64,000 nt of DNA from Rhizorhabdus sp049889055 (GCF_049889055.1 NZ_JBLTWO010000003.1:248001-312000), one strand, 5' to 3'; positions 16,622 to 27,200 are shown, counted from the first letter of the stretch. The notes: generated by a model from the sequence alone, not told the origin. Numbers and translations: made by a program.

Positions 16622-17665
16622 CTATGATACCTTGATCTTGTCGAGGCCGTGCGTTGCCCATAGCAAGCTGGCCAGCAGCAGCACCGCGACGCCCTGGTGC
16701 GCTACTGCCACGGCGATGTCGACGCCGGTCAGCAGGGTGGCGACGCCCAGCAGAATCTGCAGCACCAGGAAGGTGGCGACCGCGTGAACCGGGCCCTTGA
16801 CGCCTGCAGCCTTGGCACGCCGGGCGAGCAGCAGCGCGGCGATCGCGGCGATCCAGGCCCACCAGCGGTGGATGAACTGGACGACGACCGGATTGTCCCA
16901 GAGATTGGCGAGGCCGAGCACCGCGTTCCAGCCCCCCTGCGGAAACCACTCCTCGCCCATCTTCGGCCAGGTCGAGAAAGCATAGCCGGCGCGCAGGCCC
17001 GCGACGAAGGCGCCGAGCATGATCTGCACCGCGAGGATGCCGAGCGCGACCAGGCCGATGGCCGCCGGTCGCGCGGGGCGGGCGGCGGGATTGCGCGCCA
17101 GCCGGAACAGGTCGAGCGCCGTCCACACCAGGGCCGAGAAGATGGTGAGGGCCGCCAGCAGGTGCACCGCCAGCCGGATGTGGCTGACCTCGGTGCGTTC
17201 GGACAGGCCCGAATAGACCATCCACCAGCCGATCGCGCCTTGCATGCCGCCCAGCGCGAAGATGCCGATCATGCGCCAGCCATAGCCGGCGGGGATAGCG
17301 CGCCGCCACCAGGCCACCAGCATCACTACCGCGAGCACCGCACCAATGCCGCGCGCGAGCAGCCGGTGGACATATTCCCAGAAGAATATCTCCTTGAAGC
17401 CGTCCAGCGTCATATGGAGGTTGAAGGCGGTATATTGCGGGATCTGCTTGTAATTGTCGAATTCGGCCGCCCATTGCGCGTCGTCGAGGGGCGGCAATAT
17501 CCCGCTGATCGGCTTCCACTCGGTGATCGACAGGCCGGATTCGGTGATGCGCGTGATCCCGCCCACGACCACGATCAGGAAGACGAGGGTCGCGACGACG
17601 AGCAGCCAGGCACCCAGGGCGCGCGGCTGCGGATGGGACGAGGCGGGGCGCGAAAGCATCGACAT
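16622..17665 (-). CDS. ctaA: Heme A synthase
   Basis: Polytopic membrane protein of about 347 aa with eight hydrophobic segments. It has the conserved heme-ligand histidines in FFWEYVHRLLAR and VQFIHRWWAWIA, and the motifs GGITRITESGLSITEWKP and GAIGWWMVYSGL. It oxidises heme O to heme A for aa3-type cytochrome oxidase. The start at 17665 (MSMLSRP) is preferred over the upstream ATG at 17722. It lies on the same strand as rplM, 131 bases upstream of its start. Confidence 0.95.
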   Translation of the reverse strand: MSMLSRPASSHPQPRALGAWLLVVATLVFLIVVVGGITRITESGLSITEWKPISGILPPLDDAQWAAEFDNYKQIPQYTAFNLHMTLDGFKEIFFWEYVHRLLARGIGAVLAVVMLVAWWRRAIPAGYGWRMIGIFALGGMQGAIGWWMVYSGLSERTEVSHIRLAVHLLAALTIFSALVWTALDLFRLARNPAARPARPAAIGLVALGILAVQIMLGAFVAGLRAGYAFSTWPKMGEEWFPQGGWNAVLGLANLWDNPVVVQFIHRWWAWIAAIAALLLARRAKAAGVKGPVHAVATFLVLQILLGVATLLTGVDIAVAVAHQGVAVLLLASLLWATHGLDKIKVS

Positions 17666-17789
17666 GCGGGCCCCATGCGCCAGCACCATCGCCGGATCAA
17701 GCAGTCCCAAGGGGAAAAGCATGCGGGGCTTGCCTGCCTACCCCTTCATGAAGCTGGCATAGCGACGGCGGCCCGCCTATCGTGGCGCG

Positions 17790-20048
17790 ATGCATGGAAG
17801 GATGGACCGCGAAGGCGAAGCGGTGAAAGCGCGACCGGGGATAACCCGCCGGAAGCTTCTGATCGGCGGGGGCGTCGCGGCGGGGCTGGTGGTCGGCTGG
17901 GCGATCTGGCCGCGCAACTATGCGCCCAATCTTAGCGCGGCACCCGGCGAGACGATCTTCGATGCCTTTCTCAAGATCGGCGCCGACGGCCGCGTGACGG
18001 TCGTCGTGCCTCAGGCCGAAATGGGGCAGGGCGTCTACACGGCGCTGCCGCAGATCCTGGCCGACGAACTCGGCGCCGATTGGCGCACCGTGGCGGTCGA
18101 GCCTGCCCCGATCAATCCGATCTACGCCAATATCGGTGCGGTTCGTGAGGGGATGGAGCACATTTTGCCGGGCTGGCTGCATGGCGTGACGGGTTTCGCC
18201 GCGCGCGAGATCGCGATGCGCGCCAATCTGACGATGACCGCAGGATCCTCGTCGATCCGCAGTTTCGAGCCGCGCCTGCGCGAGGCAGGGGCGGCGGCGC
18301 GCAGCCTTTTGTGCAAGGCGGCCGCCGAGCGGTGGAAGATCGACTGGAAGGCCTGCGATACCGAAGCCGGCTTCGTCGTGCGCGGCAATGACCGGCTGCG
18401 CTTCGGCGAACTCGCCGCAGCGGCAGCACTGCTCGAACCGCCGAAGGAACTGCGGCTGCGCGAGCCGGACGAACGGACGCTGGTCGGCAAGGACGTTCCC
18501 CGGCTCGACCTGCCCTCGAAGGTCGACGGCAGTGCGCAGATGGGGGCGGACATCCGCTTGCCCGGCATGCTCTACGCCTCGATCGCGCATGGGCCTTACG
18601 GCGCCACGCGGCCGGCGAAGATGGTCACCGGCGATGCCGATGCGGTTCCCGGCGTGTCGGCGGTGCTCACCAATCCGGGCTGGGTCGCGGTGGTCGCGAA
18701 CAACTGGTGGGCGGCGGACCGTGGGCTCCAGGCGCTCGCGATAGAATGGGAGTCTGCCGGGCCGAAGCCCGACGACGCCTCGATCCGCAAGGCGCTCGCC
18801 GCGGCGCTCGACGGGAAGGAGCGCAAGCGCTTCACCGAGCGTGAAAAGCCCGATGACGTCCTGACCGGCGCGGGGGTGGTGACCGCCACCTATTCGGTGC
18901 CGATGCTCCCGCAGGCGCCTCTGGAGACGCTGACCGCGACGGCGCGGGTCGGCGACAGCGGCGTGGAAGTGTGGGCGCCGACCCAATCGCTGCCCTTCAC
19001 CCGTACCGCCGTGGCCAAGGCGCTCGGCCGCGACGAGGCCAGCGTGACCGTCTATCCGACGCTCGTCGGCGGTGGCTTCGGTCGGAAGATCGAGGTCGAT
19101 GCAGCGGTCGAGGCTGCGATCATCGCGTCGAAACTGCGCAAGCCGGTGCAACTTGTCTGGCCCCGGCGTGAGGATATCCAGCACAGCCGCTTCCGTCCGC
19201 CCGCGCTTGGCCGGTTGCGTGCCAAGCTGGGGCCTGCGGCGTCGATTGCCGGCTGGTCGGCGACCATCGCGGCGCCTTCGTCCAATATGGAGATGATGGA
19301 CCGTCTCGGCGGCAAGCCGCGCGCCAGTTCCTTCGATCCGGATCAGGGCGCGGTCGAAGGCGCCGTGCCGGTCTATTCGATCGCGGCGCTGGCGGTCGAA
19401 CATGCGCCGGTCGACATCGGTGTCGGAACCGGCGCCTGGCGGTCGGTCGCCAACAGCTACACCGCCTTCTTCACCGAAAGCTTCGTCGACGAACTCGCGC
19501 TGTCGGCCGGGCTCGATCCGCTCTCCTTCCGCATGCAGGCCCTGACGAAGCAGCCCCGTCTCGCCCGCTGCCTGCAGACCGCTGCCGCGCTCGGCGGCTG
19601 GCAGGGCGGAGAGGCCGGAACCGGCCAGGGTTTCGCGCTCCACAGCTGCTTCGGAAGTCATGTTGCGGTCATGGCCGAGGTCCGCGCCGAGGGGCGCGAC
19701 ATCCGCGTCACCAGCCTGACCATCGTCGCCGATGTGGGTAAGGTGATCCATCCCGATATCGTCCGCCAGCAGTTGGAGGGCGGTGCAACATGGGGACTGG
19801 CCAATGCCTTCGGCGCGCCGATCTCATTGGCGGAAGCCATGGTTACGGCACAGAATTTCGACGGACTGAATCTGCCGACCCTCGCCACCATGCCCGAGAT
19901 GCGGGTCGAGATCCTTCCGTCCGAAGAGCGCGTCGGGGGTGCCGGCGAGGTCGCCGTGCCTCCGGTTGCGCCCGCCATCGCCAACGCCGTTTTCGCTGCC
20001 ACCGGCAAGCGCCTCCGCCACCTTCCATTGAGTCTGTCCGACGCATGA
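17790..20048 (+). CDS. IorB-like molybdenum hydroxylase large subunit
   Basis: Protein of 752 aa. A twin-arginine signal (TRRKLLIGGG, Arg20-Arg21) points to export of a folded cofactor enzyme. Molybdopterin-binding features of the xanthine oxidase/isoquinoline 1-oxidoreductase beta family are present: VPQAEMGQGVYTALPQ, GAWRSVANSYTAFFTESF, VGGGFGRKIEVDAAVEA and GGAGEVAVPPVAPAIA near the C-terminus. The partner [2Fe-2S] small subunit (IorA-type) and cytochrome are not adjacent. The likely role is hydroxylation of a heteroaromatic compound or oxidation of an aldehyde. The start is uncertain among ATGs at 17790 and 17802. Its stop overlaps the hemH ATG. Confidence 0.88.
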   Translation: MHGRMDREGEAVKARPGITRRKLLIGGGVAAGLVVGWAIWPRNYAPNLSAAPGETIFDAFLKIGADGRVTVVVPQAEMGQGVYTALPQILADELGADWRTVAVEPAPINPIYANIGAVREGMEHILPGWLHGVTGFAAREIAMRANLTMTAGSSSIRSFEPRLREAGAAARSLLCKAAAERWKIDWKACDTEAGFVVRGNDRLRFGELAAAAALLEPPKELRLREPDERTLVGKDVPRLDLPSKVDGSAQMGADIRLPGMLYASIAHGPYGATRPAKMVTGDADAVPGVSAVLTNPGWVAVVANNWWAADRGLQALAIEWESAGPKPDDASIRKALAAALDGKERKRFTEREKPDDVLTGAGVVTATYSVPMLPQAPLETLTATARVGDSGVEVWAPTQSLPFTRTAVAKALGRDEASVTVYPTLVGGGFGRKIEVDAAVEAAIIASKLRKPVQLVWPRREDIQHSRFRPPALGRLRAKLGPAASIAGWSATIAAPSSNMEMMDRLGGKPRASSFDPDQGAVEGAVPVYSIAALAVEHAPVDIGVGTGAWRSVANSYTAFFTESFVDELALSAGLDPLSFRMQALTKQPRLARCLQTAAALGGWQGGEAGTGQGFALHSCFGSHVAVMAEVRAEGRDIRVTSLTIVADVGKVIHPDIVRQQLEGGATWGLANAFGAPISLAEAMVTAQNFDGLNLPTLATMPEMRVEILPSEERVGGAGEVAVPPVAPAIANAVFAATGKRLRHLPLSLSDA

Positions 20049-21049
20049 GCCATCTTCCCGCAGACCATCCCCCCGTGCCGCCCCGCCGCGTCGGTGTCCT
20101 TCTCGTCAATCTGGGAACGCCCGACGCGCCGACGCCGGCGGCGGTCAAGCGCTATCTGGCCGAGTTTCTGTCGGACCGCCGGGTGGTGGAGATACCGCCT
20201 TTGCTGTGGCAACCGATTCTGCGCGGGATCGTGCTCAACGTCCGGCCGCGTAAGTCGGCGCATGCCTATGCGCAGGTGTGGACCGAGGACGGCTCGCCGC
20301 TCGCGTCGATCACCCGTCTTCAGGCTGCGGCGCTTGCCGAGAGATTGGGAGACGGGGTGCTGGTCGATTACGCGATGCGCTACGGCAGCCCATCGATCGC
20401 GTCGCGCCTCGACGCCATGAAGGCGCAAGGCTGCGACCGAATATTGCTCGCGCCGCTCTATCCGCAATATAGCGGGGCCACTACGGGGAGCGTTGCCGAC
20501 AAGGCGTTCGAAGCGCTCGCCGCGATGCGCTGGCAACCCGCGATGCGGACGCTGCCGCCCTATTACGATCAGCCCGTGCATATCGAGGCGCTGGCCGCCT
20601 CGGCGCGGGAAAGCATAGCCGCGCTCGATTTCGAACCCGACGCCATCCTGGCGACCTTTCACGGCATGCCGGAGCGGACGCTGCACCTCGGCGATCCCTA
20701 TCATTGCCAGTGCCGGAAGACGGCGCGCCTTCTCGGCGATGCGCTGGGCCGCGAGCTGACCGTGTCGTTCCAGTCGCGTTTCGGAGGCGGCAAATGGCTG
20801 GAGCCGTCGACCGAGGACATGCTCGAGCGCCTGGCCAAGGATGGCAAGCGCAGGATCGCCCTGATCGCTCCGGGCTTTTCGGCGGATTGTCTGGAGACGC
20901 TCGAGGAACTCGCCATTCGGGGCAAGGAGCAGTTCGAGGCAGCGGGTGGCCAGCGCTTCGCCTATCTGCCCTGCCTGAACGACACGCCGGTCGGAATGGC
21001 GATGCTCGAACGCCTCGTGCGTAATGAACTGCTCGGGTGGCTATCGTAG
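20045..21049 (+). CDS. hemH: Ferrochelatase
   Basis: Protein of 334 aa that inserts Fe2+ into protoporphyrin IX, the last step of protoheme synthesis. Family motifs are GVLLVNLGTPDAP at the N-terminus, LLAPLYPQYSGATTGS, the catalytic-His region ATFHGMPERTL, YHCQCRKTARLL and SFQSRFGGGKWLEPST. The ATG overlaps the stop of the IorB-like gene (ATGA), so translation may be coupled. ctaA, another heme enzyme, lies 3 kb away on the other strand. Confidence 0.96.
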   Translation: MSHLPADHPPVPPRRVGVLLVNLGTPDAPTPAAVKRYLAEFLSDRRVVEIPPLLWQPILRGIVLNVRPRKSAHAYAQVWTEDGSPLASITRLQAAALAERLGDGVLVDYAMRYGSPSIASRLDAMKAQGCDRILLAPLYPQYSGATTGSVADKAFEALAAMRWQPAMRTLPPYYDQPVHIEALAASARESIAALDFEPDAILATFHGMPERTLHLGDPYHCQCRKTARLLGDALGRELTVSFQSRFGGGKWLEPSTEDMLERLAKDGKRRIALIAPGFSADCLETLEELAIRGKEQFEAAGGQRFAYLPCLNDTPVGMAMLERLVRNELLGWLS

Positions 21050-21158
21050 TCGACAATTTGATTTACCCCTGAAAGGGGTTAATTTTCTTGTCTTTGCGCG
21101 CTTCCGCTCGTCATCTTCACCCTCTAGCATCGGTCGCGAATCTGTTGGGAGAAGATAT

Positions 21159-21881
21159 ATGGCGCGTGTTGCGATCGTTACCGGAGGAACCAGGGGCATC
21201 GGCGAAGCGATCAGCCTCGCGCTCAGGGATTCAGGCGCCGTCGTCGCGGCAAATTATGCCGGCAATGACGAGCGCGCCCGTGCCTTTACCGAGCGGACAG
21301 GGATCAAGAGCTACAAGTGGGACGTTGCCGACTTCGACGCCTGCCATCGCGGCGTCGAGCAGATCGAGGCCGAGCTCGGCCCGGTCGACATCGTCGTCAA
21401 CAATGCCGGCATCACCCGCGACGGCACTCTGCTCAAGATGACCTACCAGGATTGGAAGGAGGTTATGGACACCAATCTGGGCGGTTGCTTCAACATGGCC
21501 AAGGCGACCTTCCCCGGCATGCGCGCCCGCGGCTGGGGCCGTATCGTCAACATCGGCTCGATCAACGGCCAGGCCGGGCAATATGGGCAGGTCAACTATG
21601 CCGCCGCCAAGTCCGGCATCCACGGCTTCACCAAGGCGCTGGCGCAGGAAGGTGCCAAGTCGGGCGTGACCGTGAACGCGATCGCCCCCGGCTATATCGA
21701 TACCGACATGGTCGCGGCGGTGCCGCAGGACGTGCTCGCGAAGATCGTCAACAAGATTCCTGTCGGCCGTCTCGGCCATGCCGAGGAAATCGCGCGCGGC
21801 GTGGCCTTCCTCTGCGCCGAGGAGGCCGGCTTCGTCACCGGATCGACGCTGTCGATCAACGGTGGCCAGCATATGTATTGA
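21159..21881 (+). CDS. phaB: Acetoacetyl-CoA reductase (PhaB-type SDR)
   Basis: Short-chain dehydrogenase of 240 aa. The cofactor motif is TGGTRGIGEA, NNAG is followed by ITRDGTLLKM as in PhaB, and the catalytic set is Ser in NIGSINGQAGQ with YAAAKSG (Tyr, Lys). The ending GSTLSINGGQHMY is typical of PhaB. The enzyme makes (R)-3-hydroxybutyryl-CoA for polyhydroxyalkanoate synthesis using NADPH. No phaA or phaC is adjacent. GGAGAAG precedes the start. Confidence 0.93.
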   Translation: MARVAIVTGGTRGIGEAISLALRDSGAVVAANYAGNDERARAFTERTGIKSYKWDVADFDACHRGVEQIEAELGPVDIVVNNAGITRDGTLLKMTYQDWKEVMDTNLGGCFNMAKATFPGMRARGWGRIVNIGSINGQAGQYGQVNYAAAKSGIHGFTKALAQEGAKSGVTVNAIAPGYIDTDMVAAVPQDVLAKIVNKIPVGRLGHAEEIARGVAFLCAEEAGFVTGSTLSINGGQHMY

Positions 21882-21891
21882 TCGACCGACG

Positions 21892-22125
21892 GTGGCGGGC
21901 CCGGTCAAGCGTTCGGTGAACATCGCCGGGCACGCCACCTCGATCACGCTGGAGCCGATCTTCTGGGACGCGCTGCTTGCAGCGGCAAAGGACGATGCGC
22001 TGCCGCTCAATGCCCTGGTCGCGCGCATCGACGCCGAACGGGTCCAGGACGACGACCTGCCCAATCTCGCCAGCGCCATCAGGGTCTGGCTGTTCCGGCG
22101 AGCGACGGCCCGCATCGCTGACTGA
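21892..22125 (+). CDS. Ribbon-helix-helix domain protein
   Basis: Protein of 77 aa. The sequence VKRSVNIAGHATSITLEPIFWDAL, as a basic start, strand and helix, and NLASAIRVWLFRRA at the end match the alphaproteobacterial RHH_4 (PF13467) family of small DNA-binding-like proteins. The start is taken as the GTG at 21892, 10 bases after the phaB stop. It is probably co-transcribed with phaB. Confidence 0.72.
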   Translation: MAGPVKRSVNIAGHATSITLEPIFWDALLAAAKDDALPLNALVARIDAERVQDDDLPNLASAIRVWLFRRATARIAD

Positions 22126-22268
22126 TCCCGCCGCCTGCGTTTCATCGACCATCACCGGCAATGCCCCGAGCCCGGTCTTGACTATCCCGCAGAGGCTCTC
22201 GACAAACGCGTAAAGGGAAAAGGCCGACAGGTCGCATAGCGCCGTCGAGCCAGCGGGAGAGCGATCGG

Positions 22269-23138
22269 ATGCGTTTCCATTTTGCCGAGTCCATGACCAA
22301 TCCGGAATATTATATTCCGCTGGCCCAGGCGGCCGAGGCGGCCGGCTATTTCGGCTTCGTCATCCCCGACAGCCTGATCTATCCCAAGGCTTCGGACACC
22401 GCTTATGCCTATACCTCGGATGGCGGACGCGAGTTTCTGGAGAACAAGCCCTTCCTCGAGTCCTTCGTCGCCGCGACCGCAATGGGTGCTGCGACCCAGA
22501 CGCTGCACTTCACCACCAATGTGCTGAAGCTGCCGGTCCGCCCTCCGGTCTATTCGGCCAAGCTCGCCTCCTCCATCGCAGCGGTCACGCGCAACCGCTT
22601 CAGCCTCGGTGCAGGGCTGAGCGTATGGCCGGAGGACTATGCGGTGATGGGCGTGCCATGGGAGAAGCGTGGCGAGCGGTTCGACGAGTGCATCGCCATC
22701 TTCCGGGGCCTTACCGCAGGCGGCTATTTCGAATTTCACGGCCAGCATTATGATCTGCCGCCGATCAAGCTGAACCCGGTGCCGAGCAAACCGATCGACG
22801 TGCTGATCGGCGGGCATAGCGATGCGGCGCTGAAGCGCGCGGCAAGAAATGACGGCTGGATGTATGCGGGCGGCGGCATCGACGCTCTGATCCCGCTGAT
22901 CGAGAAATATCACGCCTTCCGAGAGCAGGCGGGCCGGACCTCCGCACCGCACAAGGTCTTTGCGACCGACATGGGCAATATATCGCTCGATATGATCAAG
23001 CGCTATGCCGACCTCGGCGTGACCGACCTCGCGGTGGCCTTCCGCAATCTCTATGCGGTCGAGGAGGACAGCCAGCCGCTGCAGGACAAGCTGGACGACA
23101 TGCGCCGGTTCGCTGACGCGATCATCGCGCAGTTCTGA
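22269..23138 (+). CDS. Luciferase-like (LLM class) flavin-dependent oxidoreductase
   Basis: Protein of 289 aa with the bacterial luciferase TIM-barrel pattern: an N-terminal MRFHFAESM strand, GAATQTLHFTTNVLKLPVR, RFSLGAGLSVWPEDY and KPIDVLIGGHSDAAL. Such enzymes use reduced FMN or F420. The substrate is unknown. The start has GGGAGAGCG upstream. It is convergent with the reductase gene at 23173-24144, 34 bases away. Confidence 0.88.
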   Translation: MRFHFAESMTNPEYYIPLAQAAEAAGYFGFVIPDSLIYPKASDTAYAYTSDGGREFLENKPFLESFVAATAMGAATQTLHFTTNVLKLPVRPPVYSAKLASSIAAVTRNRFSLGAGLSVWPEDYAVMGVPWEKRGERFDECIAIFRGLTAGGYFEFHGQHYDLPPIKLNPVPSKPIDVLIGGHSDAALKRAARNDGWMYAGGGIDALIPLIEKYHAFREQAGRTSAPHKVFATDMGNISLDMIKRYADLGVTDLAVAFRNLYAVEEDSQPLQDKLDDMRRFADAIIAQF

Positions 23139-23172
23139 TCATATCGGGGAGGGCGGTCCGATGCGGGGCCGT

Positions 23173-24144
23173 TCAATAGACCGACTGTCGATACAGCCCG
23201 GCTTCGGCCATGGCATCGAGTACGTCTCCACCCAGGATCGCCGTCAGCGTCGCGTGAACGTCGTCGCCCATCAAGCGGCTGCCGCAGACATAGATGGCAC
23301 ATCCGGCCAGTGCCCAGTCGATCACGGTCATCCGCGCATCCTCGATCTGGTCGGTGACGAGCCGCTGCTCCTCGCCGTCGCCGGGGAAGACGAGATCGCA
23401 GCGTTCGAGATGGCCGACCGATACCCATTGGGTGATTTCCGCTGCCAGCACCTGATCGTCGGCACTGTTGCGATCGCCGAAGATCAGCCAGTTGCGCGAA
23501 CCCGCCGGGCGAGCCTTGATCTGGGCGTGGAGGCCGGCAATTCCGGTCGCGTTGCCGATAAGGATCAGCGGGATGTCCGCCGGTGGGGGCAGCAAGTCGC
23601 TATTGTCGCTGATGGCGATCCGAACCTCGTCGCCCGGCTGGATCGTCTCGCATAGCCAGCGCGATCTTTGGCCCCCTTGAGCGGCCAGGACCGGCACCAG
23701 CCGCACCACCAGTTCGAGCATCCCATCATCGGGCAGCGAGCCGATCATGTAGCAGCCGACAGGCGCACCGGCGGAAGTCTCCGGATCATCGAGGGCGGCG
23801 GGCGGCCCGCAATAGACACGGGCGACCGCTCCGGCACGCCACGAGGTGTCGGTGGCGGTCGCGGTGAAGCGCAGCCGATACAGGGGCCCGCCGGCCGAGT
23901 CCGGATTGGCAAGCAGGCGTTCGGCTAACCGCCAGGAGCGAAAGGCCTCCCTGTCCAGCAGAGGCTCGGCGGGCGCGATGTCGGGGCGGCGAGAGGCGGG
24001 CTTGCCTTCGATGGCGGCAGGGCGCGGATCGGGCGGCTCGAGCCCGGACCCGTGCGTGCGGCGCAGCACGGCAAAGGTGATGAAAGCGAACAGAAGGACC
24101 GCCAGGGCCGCCGGTATCAGCAGGATCAGATTGAAACCGGTCAA
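23173..24144 (-). CDS. Membrane-anchored CysJ-like ferredoxin reductase
   Basis: About 323 aa. Residues of about 4-28 are one hydrophobic anchor (LILLIPAALAVLLFAFITF). The rest is the FAD/NADPH-binding half of a CysJ or diflavin reductase: ETIQPGDEVRIAI, GNATGIAGLHAQI, WLIFGDRNSADD, AIYVCGSRLMGDDVHA and the ending GLYRQSVY. There is no flavodoxin domain. The start is not secure: a TTG at 24144 opens directly onto the anchor, while the frame extends to a TTG at 24228. It probably passes electrons to a membrane or periplasmic partner. Confidence 0.78.
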   Translation of the reverse strand: MTGFNLILLIPAALAVLLFAFITFAVLRRTHGSGLEPPDPRPAAIEGKPASRRPDIAPAEPLLDREAFRSWRLAERLLANPDSAGGPLYRLRFTATATDTSWRAGAVARVYCGPPAALDDPETSAGAPVGCYMIGSLPDDGMLELVVRLVPVLAAQGGQRSRWLCETIQPGDEVRIAISDNSDLLPPPADIPLILIGNATGIAGLHAQIKARPAGSRNWLIFGDRNSADDQVLAAEITQWVSVGHLERCDLVFPGDGEEQRLVTDQIEDARMTVIDWALAGCAIYVCGSRLMGDDVHATLTAILGGDVLDAMAEAGLYRQSVY

Positions 24145-24249
24145 TGCGCTCTCTGCTTGCAGGACAATGTCGGGGCTACGCTCCGCAACTATCCGCCAAA
24201 CCGTAAGGACCGGCGGGGGAAGGCGCAAGCGTCCTGCATTTCAGCCAAT

Positions 24250-24270
24250 CGCCGGCATCGCACGCCGGCG
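24250..24270. terminator. Hairpin downstream of the GDH gene
   Basis: CGCCGGC (24250-24256) pairs with GCCGGCG (24264-24270), eight bases below the GDH stop codon. There is no U-run, so termination is only possible, not established. Confidence 0.35.
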
Positions 24271-24277
24271 TCTGACA

Positions 24278-27200
24278 TCAGCGAGCGAGCAGCGCGCGAG
24301 TCTGGGTGGCGAGCTGGGCCAGCATCGCCGCGCTGGGGGCTGCCGCAACGCGCGCCCGGGCAATCGTCCTGCGGAACTGCTCGACGCGGTCGCCATGCGT
24401 GGCGATCCATTGCGTGACGGCTTCGGCCGGCCCACGGCGGCCGTGGCGCGACAGGAAGTCCAGCCGGATCTGGCCGAACTCGCGCGTCAGGCCGGCGACC
24501 AGCAGGCGTTCCCAGGGATCGGCGCTGCGGAAGCGCGCGGCCGCCACCTTGGCCCAATCGAGCCCCAGCTGCTCGCCGAGCAGCACATAAGCGCGGGTGA
24601 CCTCGACCTCGTCGGCGGACAATGTGCTTGCGAGCGCGGCAGTACCGATCGCGCCATCCATCTCGGCGACGCGCATCAGCCCGTCGATGACGGCGGGATC
24701 GACCCGGTCGGCGTCGATCCGCTGGCGGAGCTGATCGGACTGCTGCCGGGCTTCAGCCTTCAGCAATTCGCCGCGCGACGCATCGAGGCGCTGCAGTCCC
24801 GGCTGCAACATCTCGACGACGGCCCCGATATCGGTCCCCGGCGCGACGCTGCGCAGCAGGTCGGCGACGTGCGAACGGGCGGAATCGGCGAGGGTGGTCA
24901 ACAGGGTCAGGCGCAATTGCTCCTCGACCTCGACGGTCTCGATGCTTGCGAAGATCGCCTCCAGCCCGAACAGCGCGTCGGCGGTGAAATAGGCGGTCGC
25001 GACCTGCGCCAGCGCGACGCCTTCCTCCTCGGCAATCTCGAACGGCGCGACGATGCCCAGCCGGTTGATTACGCGGTTCGACATCTTCGTCGCCAATATC
25101 TGCGGGCGCAGGCGATGCTCGCGAATCGCGTCGGCGAACGTCTTGCGCATCGCCTCGGGGAAGCTCGCCAGCAGCAAGGGCTCCAGCGCCGGATCGGCGG
25201 TGGCGTCGCTGTTCTCGATCGCGTCCTGCAGCGCCAGCTTGCCATGCGACAGCAGGATTGCCAGTTCTGACCGGGTCAGCCCCTGTCCATCCTGGACGCG
25301 GCGCAGGAGCATGTCGTTGCCGTCGAGCCCGTCGACGGCGCGGTTGATGCGCCCGGCATCCTCGAGGATTTCGATCACGCGCAGCTGCGACGGCAGGGCG
25401 TCCGCCCCGCCGCGCTCGGCCAGCGACAGCGCCAGCGTCTGCAGGCGATTATCCTCGAGCACGATCCGGGAGACGTCGTCGGTCATGCGCCCGAGCAGCG
25501 CGTTGCGCTTGTCGAACGGCAGCCGGCCTTCGTTCATCTCGCGGTTGAGCGCGATCTTGATGTTCACCTCATTGTCCGAGCAGTCGACGCCGGCTGAATT
25601 GTCGATGAAGTCGGTGTTGATCCGGCCGCCCTTGAGCGCGAACTCGATGCGCCCAGCCTGGGTGACGCCAAGGTTCGCGCCTTCGCCGACGACGCGCGCA
25701 CGCACCTCCCCGCCGTTGACGCGGTGTGCCTCGTTCGAGCGGTCGCCGACTTCGGCATTGGTTTCGGAGCGCGCCTTCACATAGGTGCCGATTCCGCCGA
25801 ACCAGAGAAGATCGACCGGGCTCTTCAGGATCGCTGCGATCAGCGCGGACGGGTCGAGCACGTCGTCCTGGATGTCGAGCGCGGCCTTGATTTGGGCCGA
25901 GATCGGAATCTCCTTCTGGTCGCGCGGGAAGATGCCGCCGCCCTTTGAGATCAGCTTGGCGTCATAGTCCATCCAGCTTGAGCGGGGCAGGGCGAACAGG
26001 CGCTGGCGTTCCGCAAAAGAGCGCGCCGCGTCGGGATCGGGATCGAGAAAGATGTGGCGATGGTCGAAGGCTGCGATCAGCCGGATCGTTTCCGACAGCA
26101 GCATGCCATTGCCGAATACGTCGCCCGACATGTCCCCGCAGCCGACGACGCGGATGGGGTCCTTCTGGACGTCGACGCCCATCTCCGCGAAGTGACGCTG
26201 CACCGACACCCAGGCGCCGCGCGCGGTGATGCCCATCGCCTTGTGGTCGTAGCCATGGCTGCCGCCGCTGGCGAAAGCGTCGCCCAGCCAGAAGCCGCGT
26301 TCGACCGCGATCGCATTGGCGACGTCGGAGAAGGTTGCCGTGCCCTTGTCGGCGGCGACGACGAAATAGGGATCCTCGCCATCACGGACCACGACCTTGG
26401 CCGGGTGGACCACCTTGCCGTCCACGATATTGTCGGTGACCGACAGCAGCGAGCGGATGAAGATACGATAGCTTTCGGTGCCCTCGGCGAGCCAGGCATC
26501 GCGATCGGACGGCGCGGGCAACTGCTTGGCATAGAAACCACCCTTCGCACCGGTCGGCACGATGACGGCATTCTTGACGACCTGCGCCTTCATCAGGCCG
26601 AGAATCTCGGTGCGGAAATCGTCGCGCCGGTCGGACCAGCGCAACCCGCCGCGCGCGATCGGCCCGCCGCGCAGATGTATGCCCTCGACGCGCGGGCTGT
26701 AGACCCAGATTTCCCGCCACGGAACCGGCGCGGGCAGTCCGGGTATGCCGCTTGAATCGATCTTGAACGCCAGCGCTTCCTTGGCAGCGGGTGAGAAGGC
26801 GTTGGTCCGCAGGGTTGCGCGCACCACCGCGCGGAAGCGACGGAGCATGCGGTCGTCATCGATCGCGCTGACCTGCTTCAATCCCGTTTCGATCGCCGCG
26901 TGCAGCGCCTCGGCGCGCTTGTCGTCGCGCTGCCCCGGCTGATGCAGCGCACGGAAATAGGCGATGATGTCGCGCGCGACGCCGGGGGCCTTCTTCAGCG
27001 CCTCGACCGCAGTGGCGAGGCCATAGGAGAAGCCGGTCTGGCGCAGATAGCGGAACCAGGCCCGGAACAGCACCGTCTCTTCGGGCTGCAGGCCCACCGT
27101 CACGATCAGTTCGTTGAACAGGTCATTCTCGGCGCGCCCCTCGAGCGTCGCTGCGATTGCGCCCTCGGCAATGGCCGCGTTCTCGAGAAGTTGTGCGATC

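Noticed and set aside
17697..19751. 684-codon minus-strand frame
   Set aside because: It is antisense to the IorB-like gene, which has intact family motifs; the minus-strand product is Arg/His-rich without any recognised motif.
22126..22268. Possible gene between the RHH protein and LLM oxidoreductase
   Set aside because: No reading frame of coding character; looks like an ordinary intergenic gap.
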